Shown: positions 1 through 12,194, counted from the first letter of the stretch. The stretch: 64,000 nt of DNA from Bombyx mori (GCF_030269925.1 NC_085126.1:8868501-8932500); one strand, 5' to 3'. Program-made: numbers and translations. The notes: generated by a model from the letters alone, not told the origin.

Positions 1-139
1 ACGCAATGGATCGTCCGTCCCTATATGAACCATTCATCTTCATGACCTCGAAATTGAACCCGGTACAAAATAAGACGACCTTCCCGCAACTAAGCACGTT
101 GAGTAAGCTCACCCAGAAGAACAATAAAAGTGAAGCCAT
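1..139 (-). CDS. Possible first exon of a secreted protein, cut by window edge
   Basis: From an ATG at 139-137 the minus strand stays open to base 1 (46 codons). It begins MASLLLFFWVSLLNVLSC, which has the shape of a signal peptide, and continues with mixed polar residues. I do not recognise a family. It is short enough to be chance, and nothing else around it (promoter, splice site) confirms it. Confidence 0.25.
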   Translation of the reverse strand, partial: MASLLLFFWVSLLNVLSCGKVVLFCTGFNFEVMKMNGSYRDGRSIA

Positions 140-299
140 GTAACGGTACTTTTTCAATCTATGCCCTTTCTGCTATCAGCCTTAATAGGCATTATAGGTA
201 TTTTTAATGTTTACATTGCAATAGTTAAATAAAGAGTGTTACTCAATGTAGAGACAAATTGAAACCGATTATAATTGTGATATCAGACTTGATAAATCA

Positions 300-609
300 T
301 ATCGAGGGGTGAAGGGCTATCTAGGTTAAACCGACATTTTTGTTACTTTACACGAGAACAATTTAAAGTTTATAAATTAGGAAATAATATCATAAAATAA
401 ATAAACAAAGAAGAAACAAAAAGAAATAAACTTCTTCCATTATTTGAATAGAGTAAACTTAATAGAAGTTCAATTAAAAACATCGGACTGTTGATGCTAA
501 TACCAAATAAAACGCATCTTTAATTATAAAGATAAATGTCGCGTACTAAGCGAAATGTCGCGTTTTAAGCGAAGTGTCGTTTAAACCAAATAGCCTTTCA
601 CCCCTCGAT
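300..609. mobile_element. MITE, family A (complete)
   Basis: The two ends form imperfect inverted repeats of about 40 bp: ATCGAGGGGTGAAGGGCTAT at 300 and its counterpart ending CCTTTCACCCCTCGAT at 609. The middle is AT-rich without a gene. Pieces of the same family occur near 44.1, 49.5 and 53.5-54.3 kb. Confidence 0.7.
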
Positions 610-1524
610 ACATATTTATATTTAACTGAAACATATAAAATTTTATGATGTCAAAATATTTGTTAAGGGCAAAGCCCTAACACCCCCCTCCTCTCAATTA
701 TGTACCTGAATATTTCACGCTTATATTCAAAAACATCATTTCAAATTACTATCCTAGATAGAATTTCATTGATCTCATTATATAGAAACAAATCTATGAA
801 TTTAAAACTTTTTATGTCATACAAAATGAAATTTAACTTTTGAATTTTTCAAAGATAATGAAATATGCATGTTATGATATTAATTTAAAATAAATAAACC
901 AATGCTTTATATTTTAGTTTTAAGTATCAAGTTATCAAGTTAATCATGAAGCTTTTAGATAATAATATATTTTTAATTGCATTATTGTGGTAAAACAATG
1001 AGAATAACACATTTTAAAATTTTAAAAAACACCTAAAAAGTCTTATTTTATTGACACTTCGACGGATCGCGCGATAGGCACAAGTTATTAAAATAGTAGT
1101 ATATAAAAACAAAATCGCGTTAATGACCGCCTCTGTCTTCCTAAATAAATCCAAATAATTAATTGTAAAGTTATGTTTTACACCAAAGGAGAAACCCCAT
1201 TTTGGGCCTAAGCGTTACACGAATGGGATATGTACCAAAAAATTCGTCTATTTTGCTTGATTAACCTATTGAAATCTTAGCTTCATTGACAATGGCCAAG
1301 TGTAGAAAATAAGTTGAATTCAATTTTTTGTTTTAAACAATCTTTGTAAACATCTGCAACACTTATTTCAATATACGTAACTAGCTCCACAAACGTGCGG
1401 ATTAGAATTAGAGCATCCATAAAATAGGATCGATTTAGTGGAATTCGAGTGTAAAAAATAATTAATACTCTTTTGCTTTAGGATAAATGACTGTTTTTAT
1501 AGGTATTTTAATCAATGTAAATAG
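610..1524. other. AT-rich intergenic DNA, nothing recognised
   Basis: No long ORF, splice-bounded exon, or repeat found elsewhere in the window could be seen. Confidence 0.4.
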
Positions 1525-1762
1525 AGTATGGCCATCGAATCGTGACACAACTACTTACAATGGCGGCAATTCAAAATATCTACAACTGACAACATTAAAT
1601 ATAGCATAAAAGAGTAGTTTTGCATTTTTATATTAATGTGACTATGCCATAGAAAAACACTAATGTATCAAATCGTGTTATGTTAACTTTAACGTTGCCA
1701 ACTGAAGATATTTTGGATTGCCGCTATTTAGTTGTGCCATGATTCGCTAGCCAGACTATAAA
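1525..1762. mobile_element. MITE with about 60-bp inverted repeats
   Basis: The left arm (about 1530-1593) and right arm (about 1694-1756) are imperfect reverse complements sharing GGCACAACTA-like and GGCGGCAAT-like blocks. A second, partial copy lies at about 1834-1970 and is followed directly by a Bm1 SINE. Confidence 0.6.
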
Positions 1763-1975
1763 CTTAATCTCATTGAATAACGTAACGTAAAACACCAAAA
1801 TCTACTAACAAAAACATTAAAAGAAATAAATAACTGTGCCATTTAGTTATGACACGAAATCATGTCGGCAACTGCGGCAATTCAAAATATTTTCAACTGG
1901 CAATCTTAAATATAACATGAAAAAGTCGATTTGGTACTTTGAGTTTTTCTATGGTGTAGTTACATTAATAATTTT

Positions 1976-2210
1976 ACTGGTGGTAGGATCTCTTGTGAGT
2001 CCGCTCCTCCCGCCCGCCTATTTTTGCCGTAAAGCAGTAATGCGTTTCGGTTTGAAGGGCGGGGCAGCCGTTGTAACTATAGAACTTATATCTCAAGGTG
2101 GGTGGCGCATTTACGTCGTAGATGTCTATGAGCTCCAGTAACCACTTAACATCAGGTGGGCTGTGAGCTCGTCGATGGGTGTCTGAGCAATAAAAAATAA
2201 AAATAAAAAA
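1976..2210 (+). mobile_element. Bm1 SINE, 5'-truncated
   Basis: Body and 3' tail of Bm1, from the GGTGGTAGG block to an A-rich end. Inserted next to the partial MITE copy. Confidence 0.85.
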
Positions 2211-2334
2211 GGCATGAAATAAAATGAAATGAAATGTGATGAGATAATATGGAAGCACGTAATGATTTATATTTTATATAAAAAAGATAACATATAAATA
2301 TAGTTTTTCATATAAAAAAGTTTTCATTAAAATT

Positions 2335-2395
2335 AAAATAAGACTGACCTAAAGGTCTTAGTTACCAGGTCATAAAATCCCTGAAAAAAATCATT
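2335..2395 (-). repeat. Fragment of 420-bp dispersed repeat R420
   Basis: Matches, on the minus strand, the left end of the repeat seen at 14621-15031 and 56335-56725 (block CTAAGACCTTTAGGTC and neighbours). Confidence 0.6.
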
Positions 2396-3062
2396 TCGTG
2401 CGCAGCGCGTTTCGCATTACGTTGTTTTTAATTTTTGGCTTTCGTTCGTTTTCGTAAACAACCTAACGCGCAATTTCTCGTAACAGGTTCCATTTTTATT
2501 TTAAAGCAACCTGTTGCTGCAACAGGTTTCGTAAAAAATTACTCATCTTTAGTAGGAAACAGCCTCAAAAATATCTTTTTTATTAAAATATCTCGAACAA
2601 TAAACATAACCTAAAATGTAAACATTGTCTGATTTTACCAATTTGGCCATTGCTGGGAGACCTGAAAATTGGGCTCATGAAACCTTCTTAGGCATTGTAA
2701 CTTATGCCCAAATTCTAGGACTGTAACGCCAGGCCCAAGTTTGTATGGATTTCGGGTTTGTCCTTTAAAAGATACTTTTGGCGGCCATTTTGACGTTGCG
2801 ATTAAATATGCAAATGGCGGACGAAAAACGCGGTATATATTTTTTATCAATAATTAATTATATAATATTGTTAATTTAATATATAATCCGCCCTGTTTTA
2901 TTTATTAATTTCGTCATCGAACATTTCGCCGTAAAAATAAAAATTAAAGGGGGCATAGATTAGACTAATAAAAACGTGACTTAACTTCAAGTACTTAAGA
3001 TTTAATCTCGATTATTAAATAAATGATAAGTGCAATATTTATCTTTTAAGAAGTTATTAAGG
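2396..3062. other. Intergenic DNA, nothing recognised
   Basis: A 71-codon minus-strand ORF at 2850-2635 has no recognisable family or splice context and is probably chance. Confidence 0.35.
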
Positions 3063-3162
3063 TGCTTGAAAAAAAAAAGCTTGTGAATACAATAAAAATC
3101 GTGATACTTTGTGCTTTGATGTCTTACACGTCTTCACACGTTTATTGTATAAAAACAGTATT

Positions 3163-3452
3163 TGAGTCGTCTATTATCAAAGGTGGCAATCTGTACATTT
3201 GGACAAAAATTTTTTATTTATATGTCAATACAGATTTATTTGAATATAATCGTCTCCTTCAAAGAATACGGTTCAAAACCTGCATTAAATAAAGATTAAT
3301 AGTTAACCTGTTATTTATCTAAGATGTCGTTCCGAAGAGTTTTGTGACTGCCTATGGAGTACAAAGTCAATAATTCGTTTTTCTGATTTACCAATCATTG
3401 TCCAAAAGTCAGATTGCCGGCTTTGATAATAGTCGACTCATTTACAGTATTT
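3163..3452. mobile_element. MITE with about 40-bp inverted repeats (copy 1)
   Basis: The ends TTGAGTCGTCTATTATCAAA and TTTGATAATAGTCGACTCA are imperfect inverted repeats. The string ACAGTATTT occurs just outside both ends and may be the target duplication, which would suggest a hAT type. An inverted sister copy is at 60617-60898. Confidence 0.65.
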
Positions 3453-3815
3453 TTAATTTTGTATTACATGACCAACAATAGCTTCACAGCTCGTGTTTAG
3501 ATCGCCAACAAAAATAATAGACTCTAAATTTGTTTAAAAAAAAAATGTCAATAATTATGATATTTCGAAATTTTTAATAGACCAAAAGTTTAAGAAATTC
3601 AAAAAGGGACGCACATAAAATGTATCGATATCGGAACCTGCGGTCTCCACACAGATGGCAATGCAAACGCATTGGTTCAATTTGCATTTGGCTGCCAACT
3701 AACAGCCACAATGTAAAACATAGAATTTTGCTTTGTAAAATTAATCTCAGCACTTAGTAATGTCAGTCGTGTTATTATATACCTAGTTAATACTTAATAA
3801 TGCGATATTAAATGA

Positions 3816-4197
3816 AGTCTTCGTGGCCTATAGGATAAGACGCCCGGGGTACACTTATTGAGCGATTACATGTACCTGTGTTCGAATCCCGCAGACTGAT
3901 GCTATTAAAAAAATAATGAAATACGTATATTTAACACAAGCTCACGAACAAAACTCAGCTGATAAACGATTTTTTTTTTATCAGTCACAGCAACTATTTT
4001 GCATATTACTTACTAGTGGCATTATTCATCATTATCAAATGCCAATTTCTGCCGCGCTGTATTCGTATTTACCGGAAATGAGACTTCGAACTCACGTCTC
4101 AAGGCGTGAGGTTCGTGATATCGATATGCTTCGGTGGTCACTGGCGTAACAAAGTGGGCTACGAGCTCGTTGTCATAAATGCAAAATAATAAAAAAA
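3816..4197 (+). mobile_element. Bm1 SINE with tRNA-like head, diverged
   Basis: The head has the tRNA-derived blocks GTGGCCTATAGGATAAGAC and TGTTCGAATCCCGCAG (pol III box A/B region). The body is shortened and rearranged and ends in an A-rich tail. Confidence 0.75.
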
Positions 4198-6167
4198 TGT
4201 GTCTAAAGTCGGATTGCGGACGATAGTTTTACGTGATAATGTCAGTCATTGTCAGTGGCAGAACTATTCGAACTGCCAGCTCTGACGTCACGTGAAAAGA
4301 GAGATATAAATGTGTCACAAGCCAATGTTTGGGCCGATCGAGCTTCTATTGCTTGTTCCGCGCTCTCGCTTGCACGCTCAGACTCAGGCGGAACGTGACA
4401 CTTTTTTGTGCGTGCAGCCGGTGTTCGTAGTCTTGAGGTTATCACGTTAAAAGCAAATCGTCGTTGTCAAACTAAAATCTACTATGTGCACTTTACTTTT
4501 TGATCTCTTCGTATAGTTCACAGCCCTATCTACAGTATAAAAAAAACTGTTATGTGTCTATAGCTTTCATATTTATCTATAGCTTTCATTTGATATAACA
4601 GTTTTTAAAAATTCACCTTCATATAAAATTTTATATGAAAATGTTTTTACTCGTCAATTGAAAATAGAGTTTTTGAACATAGCAGAATTTGGTTTGACAG
4701 CGACGAAATACTAAAATCGCGGACTAACTGACACTTGACAGCCTCAAATAGGGCCACAGATTACCGGTACTAAATTTATATCCAGTTAATACCATAGAAT
4801 CTCTTTGAATATTATGACAATTTTATTTAGTATCTTAAGTATAAATTATGTAGTGAATTATTTTTTTGTGGTAATGTTCGTCGAATAAATGTTATGAAAT
4901 AGCGTTTTTGTATTAATTTATGCTTCGATCAACAGTAGTATACTTCCTGGACGTTGCGGGCAGACGGCACACTTATTAGAAAATGTTATGTTTGAGTTAT
5001 AAACATGAATTTTTTACTAATTGGTAGCTAATATGATGTAAAATAATTTTAAGTAATAAAAAAGTAGGTAAAGGGGGCGTATTTTTGAGAAATTTTAGGA
5101 TTGTTGTAAAAATTGATGAAAAAATAACAGATTTATGCTAAAAAAACATGTTTATTGTCAATTGAGCGGAGGTTTTCTCCCACTTTTTCATTTTATGAGC
5201 ACGCCTAAATACTTCCAATCATTATGGAATTTGTTTGACAGCGATAGATTATTTAGTTCAAAAGTTACACAGTTTTGTTTACACTGAAGTCACAGTAGAG
5301 AACAAAAATTTTAAAAAAATCATAAAAAGTTCAAAAAATTTTTTTACCATTTTTTAAATATTTTTTCCCTCGATAAAATTAAGCATAGATTCCCTCATTT
5401 CGATATGTGCACATTATAAAGAATCACACTATATAACTAGATAAAGGGACGTACAAAAATCAAAGCAAAAGCTGTCCGCGTGAATATACACATAAATAGC
5501 TACATTTGTTTACTAATAAACGGGGAAAAAAGTTTTGAAACAGTTTGAAGTTCAACCTAATTACAACTATGGCACCTAGTAATAAAGTCACAAATCTCCA
5601 AAACATTATCTAATACTTACGATAATTCGTCACATAAAATGAGCAAAGCAATAAATTACTCCTGTCACTTACAAATGAAAAGACCTAAGTTAAAACAACA
5701 TTTAATGTGAAATCAACCTTAAAAGGCAGCAAATAAAGTAATTTTTTCCGTTATTGCCCTGAGAGCTACATCGTTTTATTTTGTTTAATTTTGCTTCTTG
5801 GAATTTCAATTTCTATTTACTACGGGAGGTAAGGGAGTCGCGTTGAACACTAAAATAATTTATTAAATGAATAAAAGTAAAAGTTTAGTTGTTTACTTTT
5901 AATGTTTTGGGCATGTTTGTTAGTATCTATACTATACATTACTTATTATTTTATTAGCGGTACGTTTTTGTGTAATATGTATTTTTATAGTATATTCATA
6001 AGTTTTCGCGAGTAGTACACATAATAAAACAACGTTTAAACGGTTTTAAGCGCGGTATTTTTATTACAATGTTTTGGCCACTTATCAATAGCCGTGATCA
6101 CGGAAGACAAAGATGTCCAGTGTCAATGAGTAATATTAAAGTTTTTATTTAGCCTACCGCCATTTTG
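4198..6167. other. AT-rich intergenic DNA, nothing recognised
   Basis: No exon-like frame or repeat shared with the rest of the window was seen. Confidence 0.35.
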
Positions 6168-9080
6168 TTAATTGTAATTTGTTGTACATATTATGAAGTT
6201 GCTATCACACTTTTTTAGTAACGATTTACCTCTACTCACGCGAATACAATTTAGGTTAACGCTTTCAGTTTTCATACAAATAGCAAATACATCGGTAGAG
6301 GCATAGAATGACCCGCTCATGTCTCTTAGGTCTATTAATTTGTGAAAGAATTGTTTATCTGCTGCACACAAGTTATTTATTCACTGGTCACACTTTATTT
6401 ACTTACAGCGAATCCCTAAATAAATCGTACTTTTGCGGCATAACACTAGAAAATGAACTTTCGCCCAATGTGGAACAAAGATTATTAGAAAGATTATCAG
6501 TAACTGTGTGGCCAATCTAACGTTGATTATTTGATTTTTGAAAAATAAGTGCCTACGAGATAATTTATTTGCTAAATGTAAATTATTTTTGTCTTGCAAA
6601 TTGTGTAATTTAGTAATGAATTGCCACTTAATCTGTTTTTGATTAGGGGTGGGGTTTTTTTTTTTTTGATTCAAAAGTATTTCTCCTTAACTTTACCATA
6701 TAACAAGCATCTAGGTACACAACAATATCGTAATCAGCACAAGGATGTCTAAAGTTTGTTTTAATATTTTCTGCATTATTTATCTCGCACTCTAGAATTT
6801 TCATGGTTACAATGTTACTTTTACAACCATCAAATGTTACCGGATAAATCTGAACCCCTATTTTTTCTCATTTTTCTAGTACTGTCTTACTCGAATTGGC
6901 TTTCATGTCTGTCTATGTGTCAATGAAAAAGCAAGCCAGTGGTAATTTCCAACTATCATTAATTGCAACCAACATAAAGACGTATGCCTGAGTAGCTATT
7001 TGATTGTTATCATCGCTTCCCAATCCGACGTGTACCAAACCCTCATAACGCTTGCTCGTCCATATTTTTGTCTTCTTATTGTCATATAATCGGCAACAAG
7101 GGTGCATAATAAATTTTTTTAACTTTGTTTTGCCTTTGCTTCTAACCTATTCAAAGTTTCTGCACAAAATCCGGGTTCCGCATCGATACTCCGATACCAT
7201 TCGAACAACGTATTAGGGTGTGGTAAGTATGTGTTGAACATTTTATGCACGTTCTTAAAAGCAGCAGGGGAGTAAGACTCCCCGCGCATTAGGCAGCCCG
7301 GAACTCTTGGCTGCGGCAGCCAATACAACGCGCCTGTTGCACGGCAGCCCATTGGCTGTGCGCAGATAGAGCGAGAAAAAAACTGATCTGGGTATGTATG
7401 AACATCTTCAAAATAGTTATAGAATAAGCCTTTTGAGTGCCGTTCTAGAAAAAGAGGATGAATCCAGTGTCTTTACTTTGCCTTGCGTTTTTTACGAGAT
7501 AATGTCCAAATCGCTCGACGAAAGGACCATAAATGGGCGTCGATTGGCTTCTATAAGCATTTCGGTTGCGGCAGCCAGGATGCCTAGAGCTGGCTGCGAG
7601 GCTGCGAGGTGCTTAAAAATGGAGCCTTAAGGCAAACCTTCTGGCACCAGGTGGATATTTTGAAAATGGTTTTTTACGCTGTTTTTTATTCTTTACGTAT
7701 ATCCCATTAAACACTTGTGCAATTTCAACATATTTTGATCAGTTTTTCAAGACTGTCTCATCTAAAATTTTTTTTTTCAACAAACTATATTTTTTAAAGA
7801 AGTGATTTTTTTTCTCAGTTTCTTGTTCAATTTTTGCAATGTTTGAATTTTTTTATTTATTATCTGTGACTTTGCGAGCAGTGAGTAACTGTTTATGCAG
7901 AAATCTCTTTCTGGGTGTTCCACAAACTGATATTAATTCTGATAATGATGCAACAGGAGAGGTCATAACAGAAATATGCTCTGCTTGGTCTTGGATATAG
8001 GTGGCCTTTTGTGTCATGTCTAACCTAGAACTCGACGATAGAGGCTGAAAAAAAAAAAAACAATGTCCACAATTAACTATCTGCAATGGCACGAATATAC
8101 CTTACTGACATAAACTACAAATCTGAATTAAAAATTATCAGTTAGTGAAATAAGAAATATTAAGTCCAATTTTTTTTACTGAAATAATTTTGAACAATCA
8201 AAATTTATTTTTAAATATGTATATTTTCAATAAATAAATAATTTAGCATCTCATATAATAAACTGACGACACCTAGTGCTAAAAAATTACTCACTTGCAC
8301 GTTAATATCAAATACTGAGAGTTTATTAATTGTGTCAATTGCCAAAAGTGTGCCAATTATGCGTCTTTCAACGGGGGTTGAATATGTGTTTTTGAAAAGA
8401 AAGACTCTTTAATAATAGATAAACATGAATTCCAACAACACGATGATTTATCGTTTCACAAATACATTTATGCACAAAAGAAAAACAAATATAAAATAAC
8501 AATTTGATTGTGAATCATTAATGAATGTACCTGTAATTTAAGAACAGCTGTTTTAACCAATCGACGTTGGTTAGTATTTCCGGATATATCCGATTTATCA
8601 AAGTGATCGGAACATATAACCGAATTCTTAGCTCGCTTATAAAAGTCATCTCTTCTTTCTCTGGCGACAATCGAGATTAATTCTGCACACGTAAATTGCT
8701 AGGAAATCTAAAATAAAAAAGGAAAGCTAAGTATCTAATGAGAGTCCAACAAACAGACACAAAAGCAGCATTAACCAATTTTAACCAACCAATTTTGAAG
8801 TTCTACTAACAAATTTTAAAAAATTATTACAACGCAAATCTACTCCATGCATTTACTGTTCTGTTAAACCAAAGTTTGTCCATGTATTGGCGAGCCTTGG
8901 CCAAACATTTGTAGCGGTGGCTTAAAATCGGTAATTTTGTTCAAAATTTAATATTCTTTATTACTTTAAAGCTTAAAATATAACTTATACTTCAAGTACT
9001 TACCGAAAGTAAAATACTCCGGCCGATAAATTGCTTTTTCGGGCATTATTTTTGCGGCTTTTGAATACACACTGCGGCAT
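6168..9080 (-). pseudogene. Decayed THAP9/P-element-type transposase
   Basis: An N-terminal THAP start (MPQCVFKSRKNNARK) lies at 9080-9004 with a GTAAGT donor. A second THAP exon at about 8698-8531 contains VICSDHFDKSDI. A Lys-rich, coiled-coil-like stretch follows near 7860-7700. The transposase core resumes with GARRFALRLHF at about 7655, is cut by an insertion (7276-7613), then reads YSPAAFKNVHKMFNTYLPHP, WYRSIDAEPGF, YEGLVHVGLGSDDNNQIATQ and AYVFMLVAINDSWKLPL. Further pieces (VTFDGCKSNI, LDACYMVKL, ITKLHNLQDKN, FFHKLIDLRDM) run to about 6170. From family knowledge these match the order of P-element/THAP9 transposases. Frameshifts and stops separate the pieces, and the second zinc-binding Cys of the THAP finger is Arg, so it is a relic. 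A linking THAP exon was not found. Confidence 0.8.
7276..7613. mobile_element. 338-bp insertion splitting the P-type transposase
   Basis: Transposase coding sequence breaks off after RLHF and resumes at YSPAA on the two sides of this segment. A possible 3-bp TAA duplication (7273-7275 and 7614-7616) flanks it, as expected for PIF/Harbinger-type MITEs. The ends are GC-rich and only weakly inverted, so the class is uncertain. Confidence 0.45.
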
Positions 9081-9115
9081 TGTGAGACGAGTTGACATTG
9101 GCTGTGTTTGAAGTG

Positions 9116-9733
9116 AACTATAGTAGAATTATTTTGTCCGTGCAGTTTGGGTCATAAAAAATCGGAGCGGTGAAGCGAGTATTTCGCTCTCTCTTCCACC
9201 CACGAGTCTTATGGACGGGCATAGTGATGCGCATTATTGTTGTCGATAAGCGTTATCGATAGTGTATTTAGTTTTGTCATTTTGTGGGTTAGTGATAAAA
9301 ATGAAAGTAAGAATCACTAATCGAACACTTACGCCACATATCGCAGCAGCAAGTTAACGAGAACGTCAGAAATTAACACTTTGTAACTTTTCGGGATTTA
9401 TTCTTATTTCAGTGATTTTTTTTAACACATTGTTGTTTTAACACGTGCAAATATTATTTTGAATAAATTCTGCCGTTTTGATACAAAACAAAGAAGTAGC
9501 CATTGTGCCACTAAAGAAATTCAGAGAATGAATGCATAGAAACACATTACTCTTCGACATAATGTGCTATAATTTGCAGGTAAGTACAAATGACTCTTAA
9601 CATAACAATGTCTCACCACCCTTCGTATACATTTTATCGATAATGGCGTTGCGCCCACACAACATGCTCACCGCCTTAGCCGGGCTATGTTTTATGACCC
9701 AAACTGCACGGACAAAATAATTCTACTATAGTT
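9116..9733. repeat. Element with perfect 44-nt inverted repeats
   Basis: Bases 9116-9159 are the exact reverse complement of 9690-9733. The 530 bp between them hold no recognisable gene. No clear target duplication flanks it. It lies 36 bp upstream of the THAP-relic start codon, so it could be a separate MITE or a rearranged end of that element. Confidence 0.7.
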
Positions 9734-10230
9734 AAAAAATAATGGTGTATAATATGGAAATCGTTCCATCAATTGAAAAAAACAAAACGCACAGAAGCTA
9801 ACATAAACACAGCACCTTGTAGAATATTAATGCGCACCTGCCGTCTTTTGACAAAATCGTTTGGAAATTTATTATATGTGTGACAGTGACAGCAACTTCT
9901 GTGTCTTCCGAGCGTATGTTATCGATTTCGGGACTCATATTGTCGTCACGCAGAAGTAGGTTATAGATCACTGCAGTGGACTCTGTATTGTAAACCAAAA
10001 TTATAAACGAATTCATTGATTAATAAACATTTAATTATCTTTTAATAATTTTTTTAAGGTTTAAAATCTGTTGCTAATAAAACATTTTTATTTTATAAAT
10101 TGATCTGCTTAAACCGGTGCTTAAAAGTTTTAATCAGCTGACATCACTAAACGTAACAGGTTATCTTTATACCTAGCTACTTTCGTATTACCGAATAATA
10201 TTATTTACATATCGGAAGCCGACTCGTTCA

Positions 10231-10415
10231 TTGTGCTTAGTGCGTTAGTGTGTGTGCTTAGTTTTTAACGTCCTCGACAGCGTAAAAGTAACTCAAATTT
10301 CTATGCAGTAGGAACAGCGCCCCTAGCGGCAAACGTAGGCGAACGTTCCAAATCCATACAAATTTGAGTTAACTTTTACGTTATCGAGAACGTTAAAAAC
10401 TCGCACTAAGCACAC
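10231..10415. mobile_element. Palindromic MITE, family P
   Basis: A fold-back: the left arm has GCGTAAAAGTAACTCAAATT and the right arm its complement AATTTGAGTTAACTTTTACG, with a GCGCCCCTAGCGGCAAACG centre. Other copies: 16486, 25266, 30949, 47658, 57350 and 57557. Confidence 0.75.
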
Positions 10416-11068
10416 AGGATGGTGGAAGCTGTGGAGCGTGCACACGAGACGTCTATTAATGACTCAAAACGATTTTATCAAGTTGTTCTTCTGTTGTGCC
10501 TTTAAACTTGATGAGAACTTTCTGGAAAGGAATTTAAAATAAAAGACAGAAATATATTTCGTAGCAATATTTTATTTTGCATTTGAAAATGTATCTAATC
10601 TATTAATTTTAATGTCTACAATTACTAGGTAGGATGTAATCCAGTTACTAACTACGTAAGTGATAGTTCAGCTCTTCATTGAGCACTCTCATTTCAATAA
10701 TCAATTAAATAAGGGCGTTACACAGTCGATTAGCTTATAATTGCTGATCGTTATCGCCGCAAAATTATTCTAAAAGTTAGGAGAAACGTTAAGCATATGT
10801 AACAACTATTGTCAAACGTAACAGTAAATATATTTTAGTATGAATAGTTGCAGTACCTATCCTTCTTTGTATAGTTTATATAACGTCTGTGGTAAATATG
10901 CCAACTCCTGTCAAAACCGTTTTATTTCCCGCCTCCATTTTGTTTTGTGTTTAACATTATCCTTTTTTAAGCGCTTGAATTTAATGACGTGTGCGTTCTA
11001 CACTTCAACAAACAAACTATCCTATACTACAAATCTGTGACTAGTTTTTTCTGCATTTTTATTGTTTA
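10416..11068. other. AT-rich intergenic DNA, nothing recognised
   Basis: Only short ORFs. Nothing supports a gene. Confidence 0.35.
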
Positions 11069-11310
11069 ACTAGCTGACCCGGCAGACTTCGTAGTGCCTC
11101 AATCGATATTTAAAATACCTAAACTTTTGTATAAAATAAAATTAAAACAAACAAAAGGAATCCATTCAACGGGGGACACATCAAAGGAAAAACAAAATTG
11201 TTATTTTTATTTAATTCCAAGCATTTTCATATTTATGTAAACCTTTTAAACCTTCGCTGGACTTCCACAAATAATTCAAGACCAAAATTCATTTTTATAT
11301 ATATAGATCG
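11069..11310. repeat. Lepidopteran dispersed repeat fragment
   Basis: Begins AACTAGCTGACCCGGCAGAC, a start I associate from general knowledge with abundant lepidopteran repeats. The class is not determined. Confidence 0.4.
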
Positions 11311-11679
11311 ATGAATGTAAAATCTTATTATTAATTATCTGTTAATTAAAATTATTTTTTGTGTACCAGGTTTCAGATCATCGTTCAAATAATCTTTTTT
11401 TTGTTTACTTCAATAGGCAATAGAAAATGCATTGAATGGTAGTTTTTAATCTTAAATTAGATCGCATGCCAAAAATGTAGGTACACCTATGTATTACCTT
11501 AACTGACTGAACTAAAATGAGTCGGTGGTGACGGTTCATGTTAATATATTTTATCAAGGTCAATACTGTGGATAGAGCTGCACAAAGTACGTACCGAGAA
11601 TAGCTCTTGATTCTTCATAAAATTTTATTAAAGGGCATTGGCATACTAAATGTCATATTATCTGTGACGCAGAGAAAAG

Positions 11680-12186
11680 TATGGAGGGTAAAGGTAAGGA
11701 GAACCGTCTCACATAGGAGAAGTTTGGAAAAGTGTCCCACTTTCAGTATTAAATAACAGTTCAATAATCCTCCAGGATGGCGCTAGCATAGGCACAAGGT
11801 ATTATGATATGAATTGAGCAGTTGTACAACTGATTGAAGTATGCTGAGTTAGGAAATTTAATATATTTAATGACTAGAGTAGTTAGTGACCTCACATGTT
11901 TACGTAGTCTAAACTAATTTCGTCAATATAACCTAAAATTATCGCTGTGGTAAAAAGTGGAGACATCGATTGCATTTTCTTATCAGCTTTAAATAAAATA
12001 CTTTTTGTGATTTTGTAGTGCTTACAGTTCTTTCGTCCTTTTTTATTTCTCTATCTTAATCTAATAACTTTCAGCGCCTTTTTTTAAATTTACCCGGTTG
12101 CTACTGAAGCGTCTCCCTTATTTAGCAGATTTTAACGGACACTTTTTCACACACAAATACGGTTCTCCTTACCTCTACTCTCCATG
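11680..12186. mobile_element. hAT-like MITE with perfect 8-bp target duplication
   Basis: Terminal inverted repeats of about 27 bp (ATGGAGGGTAAAGGTAAGGA against ATGGAGAGTAGAGGTAAGGA). GAGAAAAG is repeated exactly on both sides (11672-11679 and 12187-12194). A diverged relative lies at about 15615-15925. Confidence 0.8.
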
Positions 12187-12194
12187 GAGAAAAG

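Noticed and set aside
9798..10016. 72-codon minus ORF as a gene
   Set aside because: No recognisable domain, splice context or homology to neighbours; length expected by chance.
10420..10506. 28-codon frame MVEAVERAHETSINDSKRFY after a MITE
   Set aside because: Too short, no donor or acceptor that would tie it to another exon.
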